This document shows positions 24,297-33,115 of a DNA stretch of 64,000 bases, in pieces. How positions within the stretch are numbered: the first letter of the stretch is position 1; every line of letters begins with the position of its first letter. The stretch spans positions 1-64,000 of the forward strand of contig JAJPJI010000034.1 of assembly GCA_021324305.1 (NCBI GenBank), in the 5' to 3' direction. Made by a program: the position numbers and the translations under genes. The stretch is from Gammaproteobacteria bacterium. GTDB lineage: Bacteria; Pseudomonadota; Gammaproteobacteria; DSM-16500. A model generated the notes under the pieces. That model was not told the DNA's origin and did not search any database. It saw only the letters and a list, made by a program, of their open reading frames with translations.

Positions 24297-26111
24297 TTGG
24301 ATGCATGTATGAATTCGGGCAGAAATGACATATTGAAATCCTGCGACAGGACTGTCCTGTGCAATGTGATGCTCGAGATGAAGGAATTGCTTTACTTTTC
24401 TGTTTGCCGGTCGAGTGATTTTTCAAGATGGGTGCATAAGCACAGTGCCATGACCGACAGGCGGGTTTTAAAAAAATTTTCCGCTGATTTCAGTGCTGTG
24501 TTTATTCCGCATCGGGCTATCAGTGAGCCGGAAATTGAATTAATGCAGCATAGCATTTTCCTGTTACGGCAGAAATTATCTGATTGCCGGAAACAGGTGC
24601 AGGCGTATTTTCGCCATCCTGATGGTTTTGGGCCAGGTCAGGATGGTCTTAAAAACAGACTGGATACATTGAACCGTGATCTCGACATTTTTTTCAACGA
24701 GCGTGATCAGGTATTGAGAGATGACAAACCATTGTCTCGGTCGCACCTGGAAATGCTGGGTGTGAATAAAAATGAAATCCTGAAAATCATTAATACAATG
24801 ACTGACACTATTGAAGCCTGTTCTGATGTCAATCCTGGATTGATACGGCTTGTCAGGCAGCTCCAGCAGCTTTTGATAGAGCTGTCTGGAAAGCAGGAAG
24901 ATGTGGAACGAAATATGAAAGTGCTGCAGGATTGGCATGATTACCAGGCTGCGCTTACTCAGCTCGTACTGGAAAATAAAACCGCCAAACTAGGAAATTT
25001 TCTATCAAGACAACCTGCGCTGGAAAAGTTTTTGCAGGAGAACCTTGGTTTGCTGCAGCCTGTTCAGGCCAGGTTCCTGCTATATCTGCGCGCTCATCCA
25101 TCGCTTATGTTCAACCCGCTAGAGGCTGAATCCCTGATGCTGGATGATAGGATAGAAGCAAGGAAACGACAGCGTGAAATACTCGAAGCCTCGGAAAGAG
25201 AAAAAATCTCACGGTTGATGAATAAGCGCATGGCGATTTTCGATGCTTACCGCATCGGACTTGAATCGTATGAAAGAAGTGATTACGGCAGCGCGCTGGT
25301 GAGGTTTATTCATGGTGCCAGGGATTTTCATGTTCCCAGCTTGTTGATGAGCGGACAGATGATCATGAGTGGTAAAGGGTGTCGTGCCAACCCGGCTTTG
25401 GCTTGCATTTATTTGCAGGCTGCTGCAGCTTGCGCGCTGAGCGTTGAGCAAAAGACTGCTGCCATGATGTTGCTTTCTTCAGCCTGTGCCCTTTCTCGAA
25501 GTATGCAGGATGAAAGGCTGGCAGATGCCGGAGAGCAGGATAAACAGGCAGAATGCTTTCGAGACATATTTGAGAACCTGAAAAAACACATTTTTCAAAT
25601 GCAGGATAAGCCCGCCTATCGATTATTCGATTTGGCTGAATCATATTTGATTTTGTATAAAAGCGCGGTAGAAACAAATCAAGACGCGCAAGGCAAGCCC
25701 AATACCAGTCTGGTGCATGCCTGCCATTATCTGGAAGAGGCGCATCGATATGCAAAAAGACAGCTTGATCAATACTACATTGTCTATGTCAATGTGGTTG
25801 AAGAAGAGCCGGACAAGGATGAGGGTGAACGTGCTGCGCTTGTTATCAAGGAGCTTGAAAAAAAGTGTGCTTCAGGCGGCCGGGAAAAGCTGGAGTTGCT
25901 GTTGAAGCGGCGGGAGGAGCTCAAGATTAAATATGCGCAGGCGAAGGAGGTGTTCAATCAAATACATGATAAAATTTCGGGGATGCTGAATTCAATTTTG
26001 CCTTCTATCAACGAACATCGCTATGACGATAATTTGTTAATCCTGAAATTGAGCCTGAACCTGAAAATTACCCTTGCAGCATCCGGGCCAGAACAGCGAA
26101 AAGCGCTGTAG
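24297..26111 (+). CDS. Unknown 604-residue coiled-coil / Sel1-like protein, candidate effector
   Basis: I do not recognise a family over the full length. The protein is soluble, without a signal peptide. Residues about 80-330 are helical with heptad-like stretches (for example DDRIEARKRQREILEASEREKISRL in two parts). Residues about 330-400 look like a Sel1/TPR-type repeat (GSALVRFIHGARDF, ANPALACIYLQAAAACAL). Residues about 480-570 are again strongly charged coiled coil. The TTG at 24297 is only one possible start; ATG at 24309 or 24369 is equally plausible because no clear ribosome binding site is visible. Neighbourhood (dotU, icmF, fis) and Sel1-like helices make a Dot/Icm substrate possible, but unproven. 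Confidence 0.6.
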   Translation: MDACMNSGRNDILKSCDRTVLCNVMLEMKELLYFSVCRSSDFSRWVHKHSAMTDRRVLKKFSADFSAVFIPHRAISEPEIELMQHSIFLLRQKLSDCRKQVQAYFRHPDGFGPGQDGLKNRLDTLNRDLDIFFNERDQVLRDDKPLSRSHLEMLGVNKNEILKIINTMTDTIEACSDVNPGLIRLVRQLQQLLIELSGKQEDVERNMKVLQDWHDYQAALTQLVLENKTAKLGNFLSRQPALEKFLQENLGLLQPVQARFLLYLRAHPSLMFNPLEAESLMLDDRIEARKRQREILEASEREKISRLMNKRMAIFDAYRIGLESYERSDYGSALVRFIHGARDFHVPSLLMSGQMIMSGKGCRANPALACIYLQAAAACALSVEQKTAAMMLLSSACALSRSMQDERLADAGEQDKQAECFRDIFENLKKHIFQMQDKPAYRLFDLAESYLILYKSAVETNQDAQGKPNTSLVHACHYLEEAHRYAKRQLDQYYIVYVNVVEEEPDKDEGERAALVIKELEKKCASGGREKLELLLKRREELKIKYAQAKEVFNQIHDKISGMLNSILPSINEHRYDDNLLILKLSLNLKITLAASGPEQRKAL

Positions 26112-26140
26112 CAATCGATGTCTTTCGCGGTCTCGTCAAG

Positions 26141-26168
26141 CCCCTCACGTTTTTGTCAATGAGGGGCC
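26141..26168. terminator. Hairpin between convergent genes
   Basis: GCCCCTCA-12 nt-TGAGGGGC is a perfect 8-bp stem placed between the stop of the 604-residue gene and the stop of accC, suitable for either strand. The loop carries a T-run and no clear U-tract follows, so strength is uncertain. Confidence 0.4.
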
Positions 26169-26187
26169 ACGCACATCGCACATCATT

Positions 26188-27528
26188 CTAGATATTCATC
26201 CATTTTTCCAGGTAATGGATGTTAATCAATCCTTTCTGGAACGAGTTACCGCGCAGTATATCGAGATGCAGAGGAATGTTGGTGCGTATTCCTTCGATGA
26301 CGGTTTCATCCAGGGCATTGCGCATGCGTGCCAGCGCAATTTCACGGCTCTCGCCGTGAGCAATGATCTTGGCAATTAATGAATCATAATAAGGCGGTAC
26401 TTTATAGCTGCCATAAATGTGGGAGTCGACGCGAATGCCGGGTCCGCCTGGAGCATGAAAATAGGAGATAGTGCCAGGTGATGGAGCAAATGTGCGTGGA
26501 TCTTCAGCATTGATGCGGCATTCGATAGCGTGGCCAGTGATTTTAATGTCTTTTTGCTCAAGGGTGAGCTTTTCGCCGCTGGCAATGCGCAACTGTTCTT
26601 TTACCAGGTCTATACCTGTAATCAATTCGGTTACAGGGTGTTCAACCTGTATTCGGGTATTCATTTCAATGAAATAAAAGCGTCCGTCTTCGTATAGAAA
26701 TTCCATCGTTCCTGCTCCGCGATATTTCATGTCGCGGCATGCTTGCGCGCATAATTCACCAATTTCTTCGCGCTGCTTGTGTGTAATGCCTGGTGCAGGT
26801 GCTTCCTCGATGATTTTCTGGTGTCGCCTCTGGATGGAGCAGTCGCGCTCGCCCAGGTATACCGCATTGCCCTGGCCGTCGCCCAAAACCTGTATTTCGA
26901 TATGCCGCGGATTTTGCAGGTATTTCTCGATGTAAACCTTGTCATTATTGAACGCTGCTTTTGCTTCGCTGCGTGTCAGTGTGATCGCGTTTATCAAGTG
27001 TGACTCGGTATGCACGACCCGCATTCCGCGTCCGCCGCCACCGCCTGCTGCTTTGATAATGACAGGGTAACCAATGTCACGCGCCAGTTTAATGGTCGCG
27101 GCATCATCTTCGCCAACGGGGTCGCCTGAGCCTGGTACGCAGGGAATACCGATTTCTTTCATGAACTTGATTGCTGCAACCTTGTCCCCCATCTGGCGTA
27201 TGGTATCCGGGTGTGGTCCAATGAAAATAAAGCCGCTTTTTTCAACCTGCTCGGCGAAATCGGCATTTTCAGAGAGAAAACCGTAGCCGGGATGAATGGC
27301 GACTGCATCAGTAATTTCAGCTGCGCTGATGATGGCCGGTATATTGAGGTAACTCTGGGCTGCCTGGTGCGGACCGATACAGACAGATTCATCGGCTAGG
27401 CGCACGTGTAAAAGATCGCGATCGACGGTTGAATGTGCCGCGACTGTTTTGATGCCTAGTTCTTTGCAGGCGCGCAGGACGCGTAACGCAATTTCTCCGC
27501 GATTGGCAATTAAAACCTTATCTAGCAT
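26188..27528 (-). CDS. accC: Acetyl-CoA carboxylase, biotin carboxylase subunit
   Basis: This 446-residue biotin carboxylase starts with [20 protein letters not shown]. It has the ATP-grasp glycine-rich loop [11 protein letters not shown] at about residues 159-169, the EAPAP segment and [13 protein letters not shown] active-site motif. It carboxylates biotin on AccB using bicarbonate and ATP, the first half-reaction of malonyl-CoA synthesis for fatty acids. Length and motifs are standard. It lies 46 nt downstream of accB on the same strand, the conserved accBC operon. Confidence 0.97.
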   Translation of the reverse strand: MLDKVLIANRGEIALRVLRACKELGIKTVAAHSTVDRDLLHVRLADESVCIGPHQAAQSYLNIPAIISAAEITDAVAIHPGYGFLSENADFAEQVEKSGFIFIGPHPDTIRQMGDKVAAIKFMKEIGIPCVPGSGDPVGEDDAATIKLARDIGYPVIIKAAGGGGGRGMRVVHTESHLINAITLTRSEAKAAFNNDKVYIEKYLQNPRHIEIQVLGDGQGNAVYLGERDCSIQRRHQKIIEEAPAPGITHKQREEIGELCAQACRDMKYRGAGTMEFLYEDGRFYFIEMNTRIQVEHPVTELITGIDLVKEQLRIASGEKLTLEQKDIKITGHAIECRINAEDPRTFAPSPGTISYFHAPGGPGIRVDSHIYGSYKVPPYYDSLIAKIIAHGESREIALARMRNALDETVIEGIRTNIPLHLDILRGNSFQKGLINIHYLEKWMNI

Positions 27529-27574
27529 TATTCTTTATCCTTTATTCACGCAATGAAGTAAGTGACAGTGCGGC

Positions 27575-28072
27575 TTATTCGATAACAAATAATGGCTGGT
27601 TAAATTCAACCGGCGTGCCATTGTCAACGAGTCTGGCAGTAATCTTGCCATTTTTGTCAGCTTCAATCTGGTTGAACATTTTCATGGCTTCGATCAAGCA
27701 GATGACGTCACCTATTTTCACGGTTTGTCCGATTTCAACAAATGGCTTAGAGCCCGGGGTTGCTGACAAATAAACAGTGCCGACCATAGGTGCTTTAACC
27801 ACGTGTTTGTTGTCCGGGAGCGCGGTCGCAGGTTCGGATGCTTTTGCCGGAGCTGACGTCTGGGCCTGTGAAGCGGCGGGGGCTGGTTGTGCTGGCGCCT
27901 GGACGGGTGGAGTTGGTACGGCAATCGTTGGCTGGGCTGCCACCATCATTTGGGCTGCTGTATGAACTTCTCTGGTGATACGTACAGATTCCTCGCCCTC
28001 GCGAATTTCGATCTCGGCAACACCTGTGCTTTGGATGAGCTCAATAAGTTTTTTGATTTTGCGCATATCCAT
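27575..28072 (-). CDS. accB: Acetyl-CoA carboxylase biotin carboxyl carrier protein
   Basis: This 165-residue BCCP has an N-terminal helical domain (MDMRKIKKLIELIQSTGVAEIEI), a Pro/Ala-rich flexible linker at about residues 45-90 and the C-terminal biotinyl domain. The biotinylation motif EAMKM has its Lys at about residue 131. It carries biotin between AccC and the AccAD carboxyltransferase. First gene of the accBC operon; the roughly 150 nt upstream to the DedA gene should hold its promoter. Confidence 0.97.
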   Translation of the reverse strand: MDMRKIKKLIELIQSTGVAEIEIREGEESVRITREVHTAAQMMVAAQPTIAVPTPPVQAPAQPAPAASQAQTSAPAKASEPATALPDNKHVVKAPMVGTVYLSATPGSKPFVEIGQTVKIGDVICLIEAMKMFNQIEADKNGKITARLVDNGTPVEFNQPLFVIE

Positions 28073-28223
28073 GATAATCGATTAGCTCCTCTAAGAAAGC
28101 ATTGGGATTTCATAAGGCGAGCATTTTGCATGAACGCTCTATGTTTGTCCAGATGCTGACAGTTATATACAAGATAACGAATTTTAACGCTAATTGCGCT
28201 CGCCTTTTTGCAGATTGGATTTT

Positions 28224-28895
28224 TCAGGACCCGTTGACCGATTCAGGGGTGGAAGATAAAGACTTACGGAAGAAAAAGGCGAAAACCGGTGGAACCATGG
28301 AGATGGCAATTATTCCATAGACCACGATTGAGAAATGATCCTTGATGAAGGGTAGTGTGCCAAAAAAATAACCAGCCCCAAGCAGGCTGCCTATCCAGAG
28401 CACGGCGCTCACGATATTAAAAAATGAAAACTCACGTATGCTCATGTAGCCAACCCCGGCAACAAAAGGCGCGAAAGTGCGAATAATTGGAATATAACGG
28501 GCGAAAATAATCGTTTTTCCACCATGTTTTTCATAAAACAGATGGGCTTCCTGCAAGTGCTTTTTGTTAAGCAGCCAGGATTGATTGGCGGAAAATACCT
28601 TTGGGCCAACGAAACGGCCAATTAGATAGTTGAGTTTGTTGCCGAGGATAGAGGCAAGCGTGAGCAGCATGAAAAGCAACCCGATATTCAATGGCTGGCT
28701 TTGGGTTGCCGCGATACTCCCGGCGGCAAAGAGCAGGGAATCACCCGGCAGGAAGGGAATGATGATCAGGCCGGTTTCGCAGAAGATAATGGCAAACAGG
28801 GCGATGTAGGTGATAACCCCATACTGGGAAACGAAGTTAATCAGGTAGGTATCAATATGCAGGATATATTGTATCAAGAACTGTATGGTTTCCAT
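28224..28895 (-). CDS. DedA family inner-membrane protein
   Basis: This 223-residue polytopic membrane protein of the DedA/SNARE-associated family has the conserved segments FCETGLIIIPFLPGDSLLF, G-x-x-x-N-Y-x-x-G-R-like LGNKLNYLIGRFVG and FARYIPIIRTFAPFVAG. DedA proteins are linked to lipid scrambling/undecaprenyl phosphate recycling and membrane homeostasis. The gene is 3 nt from the downstream end of rsmJ on the same strand, so the two are probably co-transcribed. The C-terminal end (VFAFFFRKS) is cytosolic. Confidence 0.88.
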   Translation of the reverse strand: METIQFLIQYILHIDTYLINFVSQYGVITYIALFAIIFCETGLIIIPFLPGDSLLFAAGSIAATQSQPLNIGLLFMLLTLASILGNKLNYLIGRFVGPKVFSANQSWLLNKKHLQEAHLFYEKHGGKTIIFARYIPIIRTFAPFVAGVGYMSIREFSFFNIVSAVLWIGSLLGAGYFFGTLPFIKDHFSIVVYGIIAISMVPPVFAFFFRKSLSSTPESVNGS

Positions 28896-28898
28896 GAG

Positions 28899-29672
28899 TT
28901 ACCTTTTGGTTGTCAAATAAATATCAAACCGGCTGCTTCTTCCTGTAAGCGAAAAATTTGGTTCATGTTTTGCAATGCTGGGAGCCAAGCGTGGTCTTTT
29001 TACCACAACCCGGCAGGTGGCACAAGTTATCGCGAGATTCAGCAAAATTTCAGAATCGCTGTCATTTCCCAGAAGATGTTGTAATAATGCCAGCTCTTTT
29101 TTGATAGATGCTGACTTTTGTCGTTCAGGGAACATGGGATCAAGATAAATGATGTCGAATTGCTTGTTCCGCATCCATTCCAGCGCATCGGCGTGAATCA
29201 GATGCAGCCGGCTGGCTATGGCGGCGGTGCCAGGGTGTGCCTGGGCTCTTTCGATGGCATCGTTTAGCATGGCGTACAGCACGGGCGAGCGTTCCAGCAG
29301 GGTGACTTCGAATCCCAGCGCTGCGAGGATGTAACTGTCACGTCCAAGGCCTGCTGTTGCATCAAGGATAGCGGGGTTATCTCGTGGACTTGCGCCGATA
29401 GCACGTGCAATCAGTTCCTTGCGTAATCCCGCGTGCTTTTGCCGGTACTGCATTTTCCCGGACAGAAAATCAATGTAAAAGGGAGAGCGTTTTTTATCGC
29501 TGGTCCTTTGCAAGCACAGATAATCAGAGGTGAGCATGAGCAGGTATTCATGATTCGCAGCGGATTCATCTGCATGCTCGATCAAGGGCAGCTCAAGCTG
29601 CTGTGCAAGCTGCTGCGCTTTGGCCCTGAGGCTGGACTCGCTGAATGAAACCGCAATGCGAATATTGGCCAT
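28899..29672 (-). CDS. rsmJ: 16S rRNA (guanine-1516-N2)-methyltransferase RsmJ
   Basis: This SAM-dependent methyltransferase has DATAGLGRDSYILAALG as the SAM-binding motif I and IIYLDPMFPER as the characteristic RsmJ motif IV. It methylates G1516 in 16S rRNA. I chose ATG at 29672 because AGGAG lies 4 nt before it; an ATG at 29699 would add nine residues and overlap the F-box gene more. Expected length for the family is about 250 residues, and 257 are seen. It overlaps the end of the upstream F-box gene slightly (stop of F-box at 29680 is outside the chosen start). Confidence 0.92.
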   Translation of the reverse strand: MANIRIAVSFSESSLRAKAQQLAQQLELPLIEHADESAANHEYLLMLTSDYLCLQRTSDKKRSPFYIDFLSGKMQYRQKHAGLRKELIARAIGASPRDNPAILDATAGLGRDSYILAALGFEVTLLERSPVLYAMLNDAIERAQAHPGTAAIASRLHLIHADALEWMRNKQFDIIYLDPMFPERQKSASIKKELALLQHLLGNDSDSEILLNLAITCATCRVVVKRPRLAPSIAKHEPNFSLTGRSSRFDIYLTTKR

Positions 29673-29679
29673 CACACTC

Positions 29680-31212
29680 CTAGGTATTTCTGAGCACATA
29701 TGCCGGACCCGGCGAGTCTATCATCTGTTCCATCACTGTCTGTATTTCCTTGCAAACGATGCCGTGTTGCAAGCCAGTGTCCAGATAAATCCCGAGTGCA
29801 GCCGGGTTCATATCGTGAGCCATTTGCAGATAGCGGAGACCTTTTTCCTTATCCGGCATGATCTTGTCAGAATAGATGATGCCAAATGTATGAATGATTC
29901 CCATGGCGCAATAAAGATAGGGTGACTCAATTTCAAGATCTATCAGATGCTGCAGATTATTAAACGCGCTCTCAGTGCCTGATTGTGCGGCAAGCTGCAG
30001 CCACCACACGTTTTGCGGATCAAATGCAATGTCTATTTCAGCATTTTGCCCAAAAGTGTGGCTGTTAATCAATGTTGCCGCAAGCGGATTGCCGGCGACG
30101 AAAGCGCTTTTGAGCCTGGAGATGATCAGTTCATCCATTTGAGCTTCACCTAGTTTGCTGATGCGTATCTGGGTATCATAAAAGGCTTGTGTACAGCCAA
30201 CATGATTGGCTTCAAGCCCGATAGCAAAATGTAACGAGGCAGCGTTGAGACGATTTTTTTTTGATTGCGTATTGCTGATTCCCTGGGTTAGCTGTAATGA
30301 AAAAATACCTATTTCCTTTCTGGCGTTCAGGTGACCAAGCTCGGCTGCCTTGACCAGGGCATCCATGGTTTCATGATAATTTCCGACCTCATGATAGGCT
30401 AAACCCTGCTGATAACAGATTTCGGCCAGGATTAGGTTGGATTGAGCGTATCGGATTTTCAATCCTTCAAGGAAGGTAGTGATATCATGGCCGATATTGG
30501 TTAAATCCATGAGTTCGGAGACTGCTTCCGGCATTTTCGCATCCAGTGCAGCTTCATACCAGTCTTGTGCCTCTTCATGATCGGCTTTGACGCCAATCCC
30601 GTTTTTATACAGATAGGCGATAGCATACGCTGCCTGGATGTAGCCTCTGTTATAGGCGAATTTCAGATAGGGAATGAATTGTTTGCATCTTTCATTGCCA
30701 ATCAGTGTCACCAAAGCGTCACGAAACTGGCTGTCGGCTGCGGTTTCCACGATTTTTGTCAATGCAAGCGCTGCTTTGTAATCACCCTGATCGAAAGATT
30801 CCAGCAGCAGATTTAATCCGTCAGCTGCATTTCTGATGATCCCTGCTCCCTGAAAACGCATGCTGCCAAGATAATATTTGGCCCAGGGTTTTTGTTGACG
30901 CGTCTGCAAGAAAGTCTGAATCCGCAAATAATGGATTTGTGCCAGATCTGGACGTGGCTCATGCTTGGCAAGTTTGAAAAGATACGCTGTAATATATTGC
31001 AATTTCGGATCTTCTTTGCAGATGAGCGGTCCAAAATCACGAACATATAAGTCACGCCAGAGGGCATCATCGCCGCTTAACCGCTGGGCATCTTTCGATA
31101 CTTTTGCGATTCTGCTCAATTCGTTAGCGCGCAGGTATCTGAAAATATGAATAACAATTTCATCGCTCAAGCCGCCAAAAACAGGGGCAGGTGTAAATAA
31201 TCTCGCATCCAA
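29680..31212 (-). CDS. F-box domain protein with Sel1-like repeats, candidate Dot/Icm effector
   Basis: Residues about 12-60 form an F-box: GGLSDEIVIHIFRYL, then ANELSRIAKVSKDAQRL, then DDALWRDLYVRDFG, which keeps the Leu-Ser-Asp-Glu, Ile-Phe-x-Tyr-Leu and Leu-Trp positions. The remaining 450 residues carry Sel1-type helical repeats, for example AAYAIAYLYKNGIGVKADHEEAQDWY and ALVKAAELGHLNARKEIG. F-box domains bind Skp1 of eukaryotic SCF ubiquitin ligases and have no known role inside bacteria. Such proteins in Legionella are translocated by Dot/Icm. No signal peptide is present. GAGG precedes the ATG. The effector role is inference; the F-box call is from sequence. Confidence 0.85.
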   Translation of the reverse strand: MDARLFTPAPVFGGLSDEIVIHIFRYLRANELSRIAKVSKDAQRLSGDDALWRDLYVRDFGPLICKEDPKLQYITAYLFKLAKHEPRPDLAQIHYLRIQTFLQTRQQKPWAKYYLGSMRFQGAGIIRNAADGLNLLLESFDQGDYKAALALTKIVETAADSQFRDALVTLIGNERCKQFIPYLKFAYNRGYIQAAYAIAYLYKNGIGVKADHEEAQDWYEAALDAKMPEAVSELMDLTNIGHDITTFLEGLKIRYAQSNLILAEICYQQGLAYHEVGNYHETMDALVKAAELGHLNARKEIGIFSLQLTQGISNTQSKKNRLNAASLHFAIGLEANHVGCTQAFYDTQIRISKLGEAQMDELIISRLKSAFVAGNPLAATLINSHTFGQNAEIDIAFDPQNVWWLQLAAQSGTESAFNNLQHLIDLEIESPYLYCAMGIIHTFGIIYSDKIMPDKEKGLRYLQMAHDMNPAALGIYLDTGLQHGIVCKEIQTVMEQMIDSPGPAYVLRNT

Positions 31213-31295
31213 GTTGATATCCTCGTTTTGTCTTTTCTAATTTTTGACCAAGCGGGGATTGTACTGAATTTGAGCTTGATATGCCAACACGGTCT

Positions 31296-31883
31296 TCAGG
31301 CATGCAGGAATTGTTCAAATCCGGAAAGGAACATTTGTACTGCCATGGTTGTCAATATCATGCCCATAAGGCGTTCGATGGCGGTCAAGCCGCGCTCCCC
31401 GAGAATTTTTCGCAAGGAATCAGCGAACACCAGAATGACGGTGGTGATAAACCAGGCTGTTGTTAACGCAATAAACCAGCGGAACATGTCATAGGGTGCC
31501 TGATTGGCGAGCAGCATGACCATGGTCATGGTCGATGGTCCGGCTATCAGCGGAATGGCTAATGGCACAATCAGCGGTTCACCGCTTAACTGGGTTTTAT
31601 CGTCCTGGCTGTGCTCTGGAAAAATCATTCTGATAGCGATCAGGAAAAGGATGATGCCGCCTGCAATTTGCAAGGCTGGTTCGGATATATGCATGCCTTC
31701 GAGGATGTATTGGCCGAAAAAAAGGAAAAGGGCGAGGATGATAAAAGCGATAAAGGTTTCTCGTAAAATGATTCGTTGTCGTCTTTTAGGTTCGACATTA
31801 TTGAGGACTGACAGGAACAGGGGAACATTTCCTAGCGGGTCCATGACAAGAATAAGCGTTATCGTAGCTGAATAAAGAGTCAT
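31296..31883 (-). CDS. MarC family integral membrane protein
   Basis: This 195-residue protein has six predicted membrane spans and the MarC-family opening LILVMDPLGNVPLFLSVL, with PLAIPLIAGPSTMTMVMLLA in the second half. MarC proteins were once linked to multiple antibiotic resistance, but the function is not established. It is on minus and ends 83 nt from the F-box gene start; a shared transcript is possible. Length fits the family. Confidence 0.88.
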   Translation of the reverse strand: MTLYSATITLILVMDPLGNVPLFLSVLNNVEPKRRQRIILRETFIAFIILALFLFFGQYILEGMHISEPALQIAGGIILFLIAIRMIFPEHSQDDKTQLSGEPLIVPLAIPLIAGPSTMTMVMLLANQAPYDMFRWFIALTTAWFITTVILVFADSLRKILGERGLTAIERLMGMILTTMAVQMFLSGFEQFLHA

Positions 31884-32254
31884 TTGTAATACTCAATTTA
31901 TGTGACTGAATCTGATTTTATCGTTACCGGTGCACTCATGCCAGCCTTGGCTTAAAACATGTTCTTCGCCGCATGTCCAGCTGTAGATAATTTGTGGTCT
32001 CTCGGATGCGGCGTTTTCTGACGTGCTTCGAACAGCTTATTGCATTAATGATTCTATCTGCCGCGGCTGTTGCTCCGGAACCTCCATCCATGCTTTCTTC
32101 GGTTATATTGAAATATAAGTTAAATCAAACTATTATGCACAAAAATGGATTATTCGCTGGAGCCGGAGGTGAATCCACATGCCGTGCTGCCAAGGGTATC
32201 CAGAGAACTATAAAATGATGTCTGTGAGCTTCCCCTGGGTTATACTTTGTAGCC
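31884..32254. other. Intergenic region between marC-like gene and ubiA
   Basis: This 371-nt region separates divergent genes. Apart from the ubiA promoter at 32108-32136 I see no RNA gene, repeat or convincing coding frame. A 74-residue open frame at 31994-32218 has no ribosome binding site or recognisable content. Confidence 0.5.
32108..32136 (+). promoter_or_regulatory. Sigma-70 promoter for ubiA-pdxB
   Basis: TTGAAA at 32108-32113 and TATTAT at 32131-32136 are separated by exactly 17 nt, close to the consensus. The expected transcription start is about 32143, giving a leader of about 110 nt before the ubiA ATG. Confidence 0.65.
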
Positions 32255-33115
32255 ATGTTAATACGAGAACGAATTACACAATACGCATACCTGATGCGGT
32301 TGGACAAACCCATAGGGATTCTTTTGTTGCTTTGGCCAACCCTGTGGGCATTATGGCTGGCAGGCAAAGGCCAGCCTGATCCAGTTGTTCTTGCTATCTT
32401 TGTTACAGGTGTTGTTTTGATGCGCTCGGCCGGTTGTGTGTTAAATGATTTTGCTGATCGGCATTTTGACCCACATGTGAAAAGAACACGTAAGCGCCCG
32501 CTCGCAAGCGGCAGGGTGTCCGTAAATGAAGCGCTCATGCTGGCTGCCTTGCTATGCCTGTGTGCATTCCTGCTTGTCCTGTTTTGCAACTGGCTAACCA
32601 TTTTTCTTTCTTTCATTGGCGCCGGTCTGGCGGTTGCCTACCCATTCATGAAACGAATCACACACTTTCCTCAACTGGGATTGGGGGTGGCGTTCACATG
32701 GGGTGTGCCTATGGCGTTTGCCGCTGAAACCGGCTCGATCGACACCGCTGCGTGGTTTCTGTTTCTGACCGGCATTATTTGGCCAATTGTTTATGACACT
32801 ATGTATGCCATGATTGATCGGGATGATGATGTCAAAATCGGGGTGAAGTCGACGGCGGTTCTCTTTGATGCCATGGATAAGCTGATCATAGGTTTATTGC
32901 AGATTTTATTCATGGTCATGCTGGTGATTGTGGGTTTGATGTTTCACTTGCGGTCTGTTTTTTATATCAGCATTGCTGTTGTCGGACTTTTATTTGCCTA
33001 CCAGCAATGGCTAATCAGGAACCGTGACGCTCAAAGCTGTTTTCGCGCATTTCTCAATAACAACTGGGTGGGGCTGGTAATCTTTGCTGGGATTGTGTTG
33101 AGTTATACGAGATGA
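32255..33115 (+). CDS. ubiA: 4-hydroxybenzoate octaprenyltransferase UbiA
   Basis: This 286-residue polytopic prenyltransferase has both Asp-rich motifs: NDFADRHFDPHVKRTRKRPL near residue 65 and YDTMYAMIDRDDDVKIGVKS near residue 185. It attaches the polyprenyl chain to 4-hydroxybenzoate in ubiquinone synthesis at the inner membrane. Length equals the usual 285-290. Its stop overlaps the ATG of pdxB by 4 nt (ATGA), so the two are coupled although they act in different pathways. No clear Shine-Dalgarno is seen before the ATG at 32255. ubiC is not adjacent. Confidence 0.95.
   Translation: MLIRERITQYAYLMRLDKPIGILLLLWPTLWALWLAGKGQPDPVVLAIFVTGVVLMRSAGCVLNDFADRHFDPHVKRTRKRPLASGRVSVNEALMLAALLCLCAFLLVLFCNWLTIFLSFIGAGLAVAYPFMKRITHFPQLGLGVAFTWGVPMAFAAETGSIDTAAWFLFLTGIIWPIVYDTMYAMIDRDDDVKIGVKSTAVLFDAMDKLIIGLLQILFMVMLVIVGLMFHLRSVFYISIAVVGLLFAYQQWLIRNRDAQSCFRAFLNNNWVGLVIFAGIVLSYTR

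Noticed and set aside
31994-32218. 74-codon frame in the marC-ubiA gap
   Set aside because: Overlaps the predicted ubiA promoter, no binding site or homology seen.
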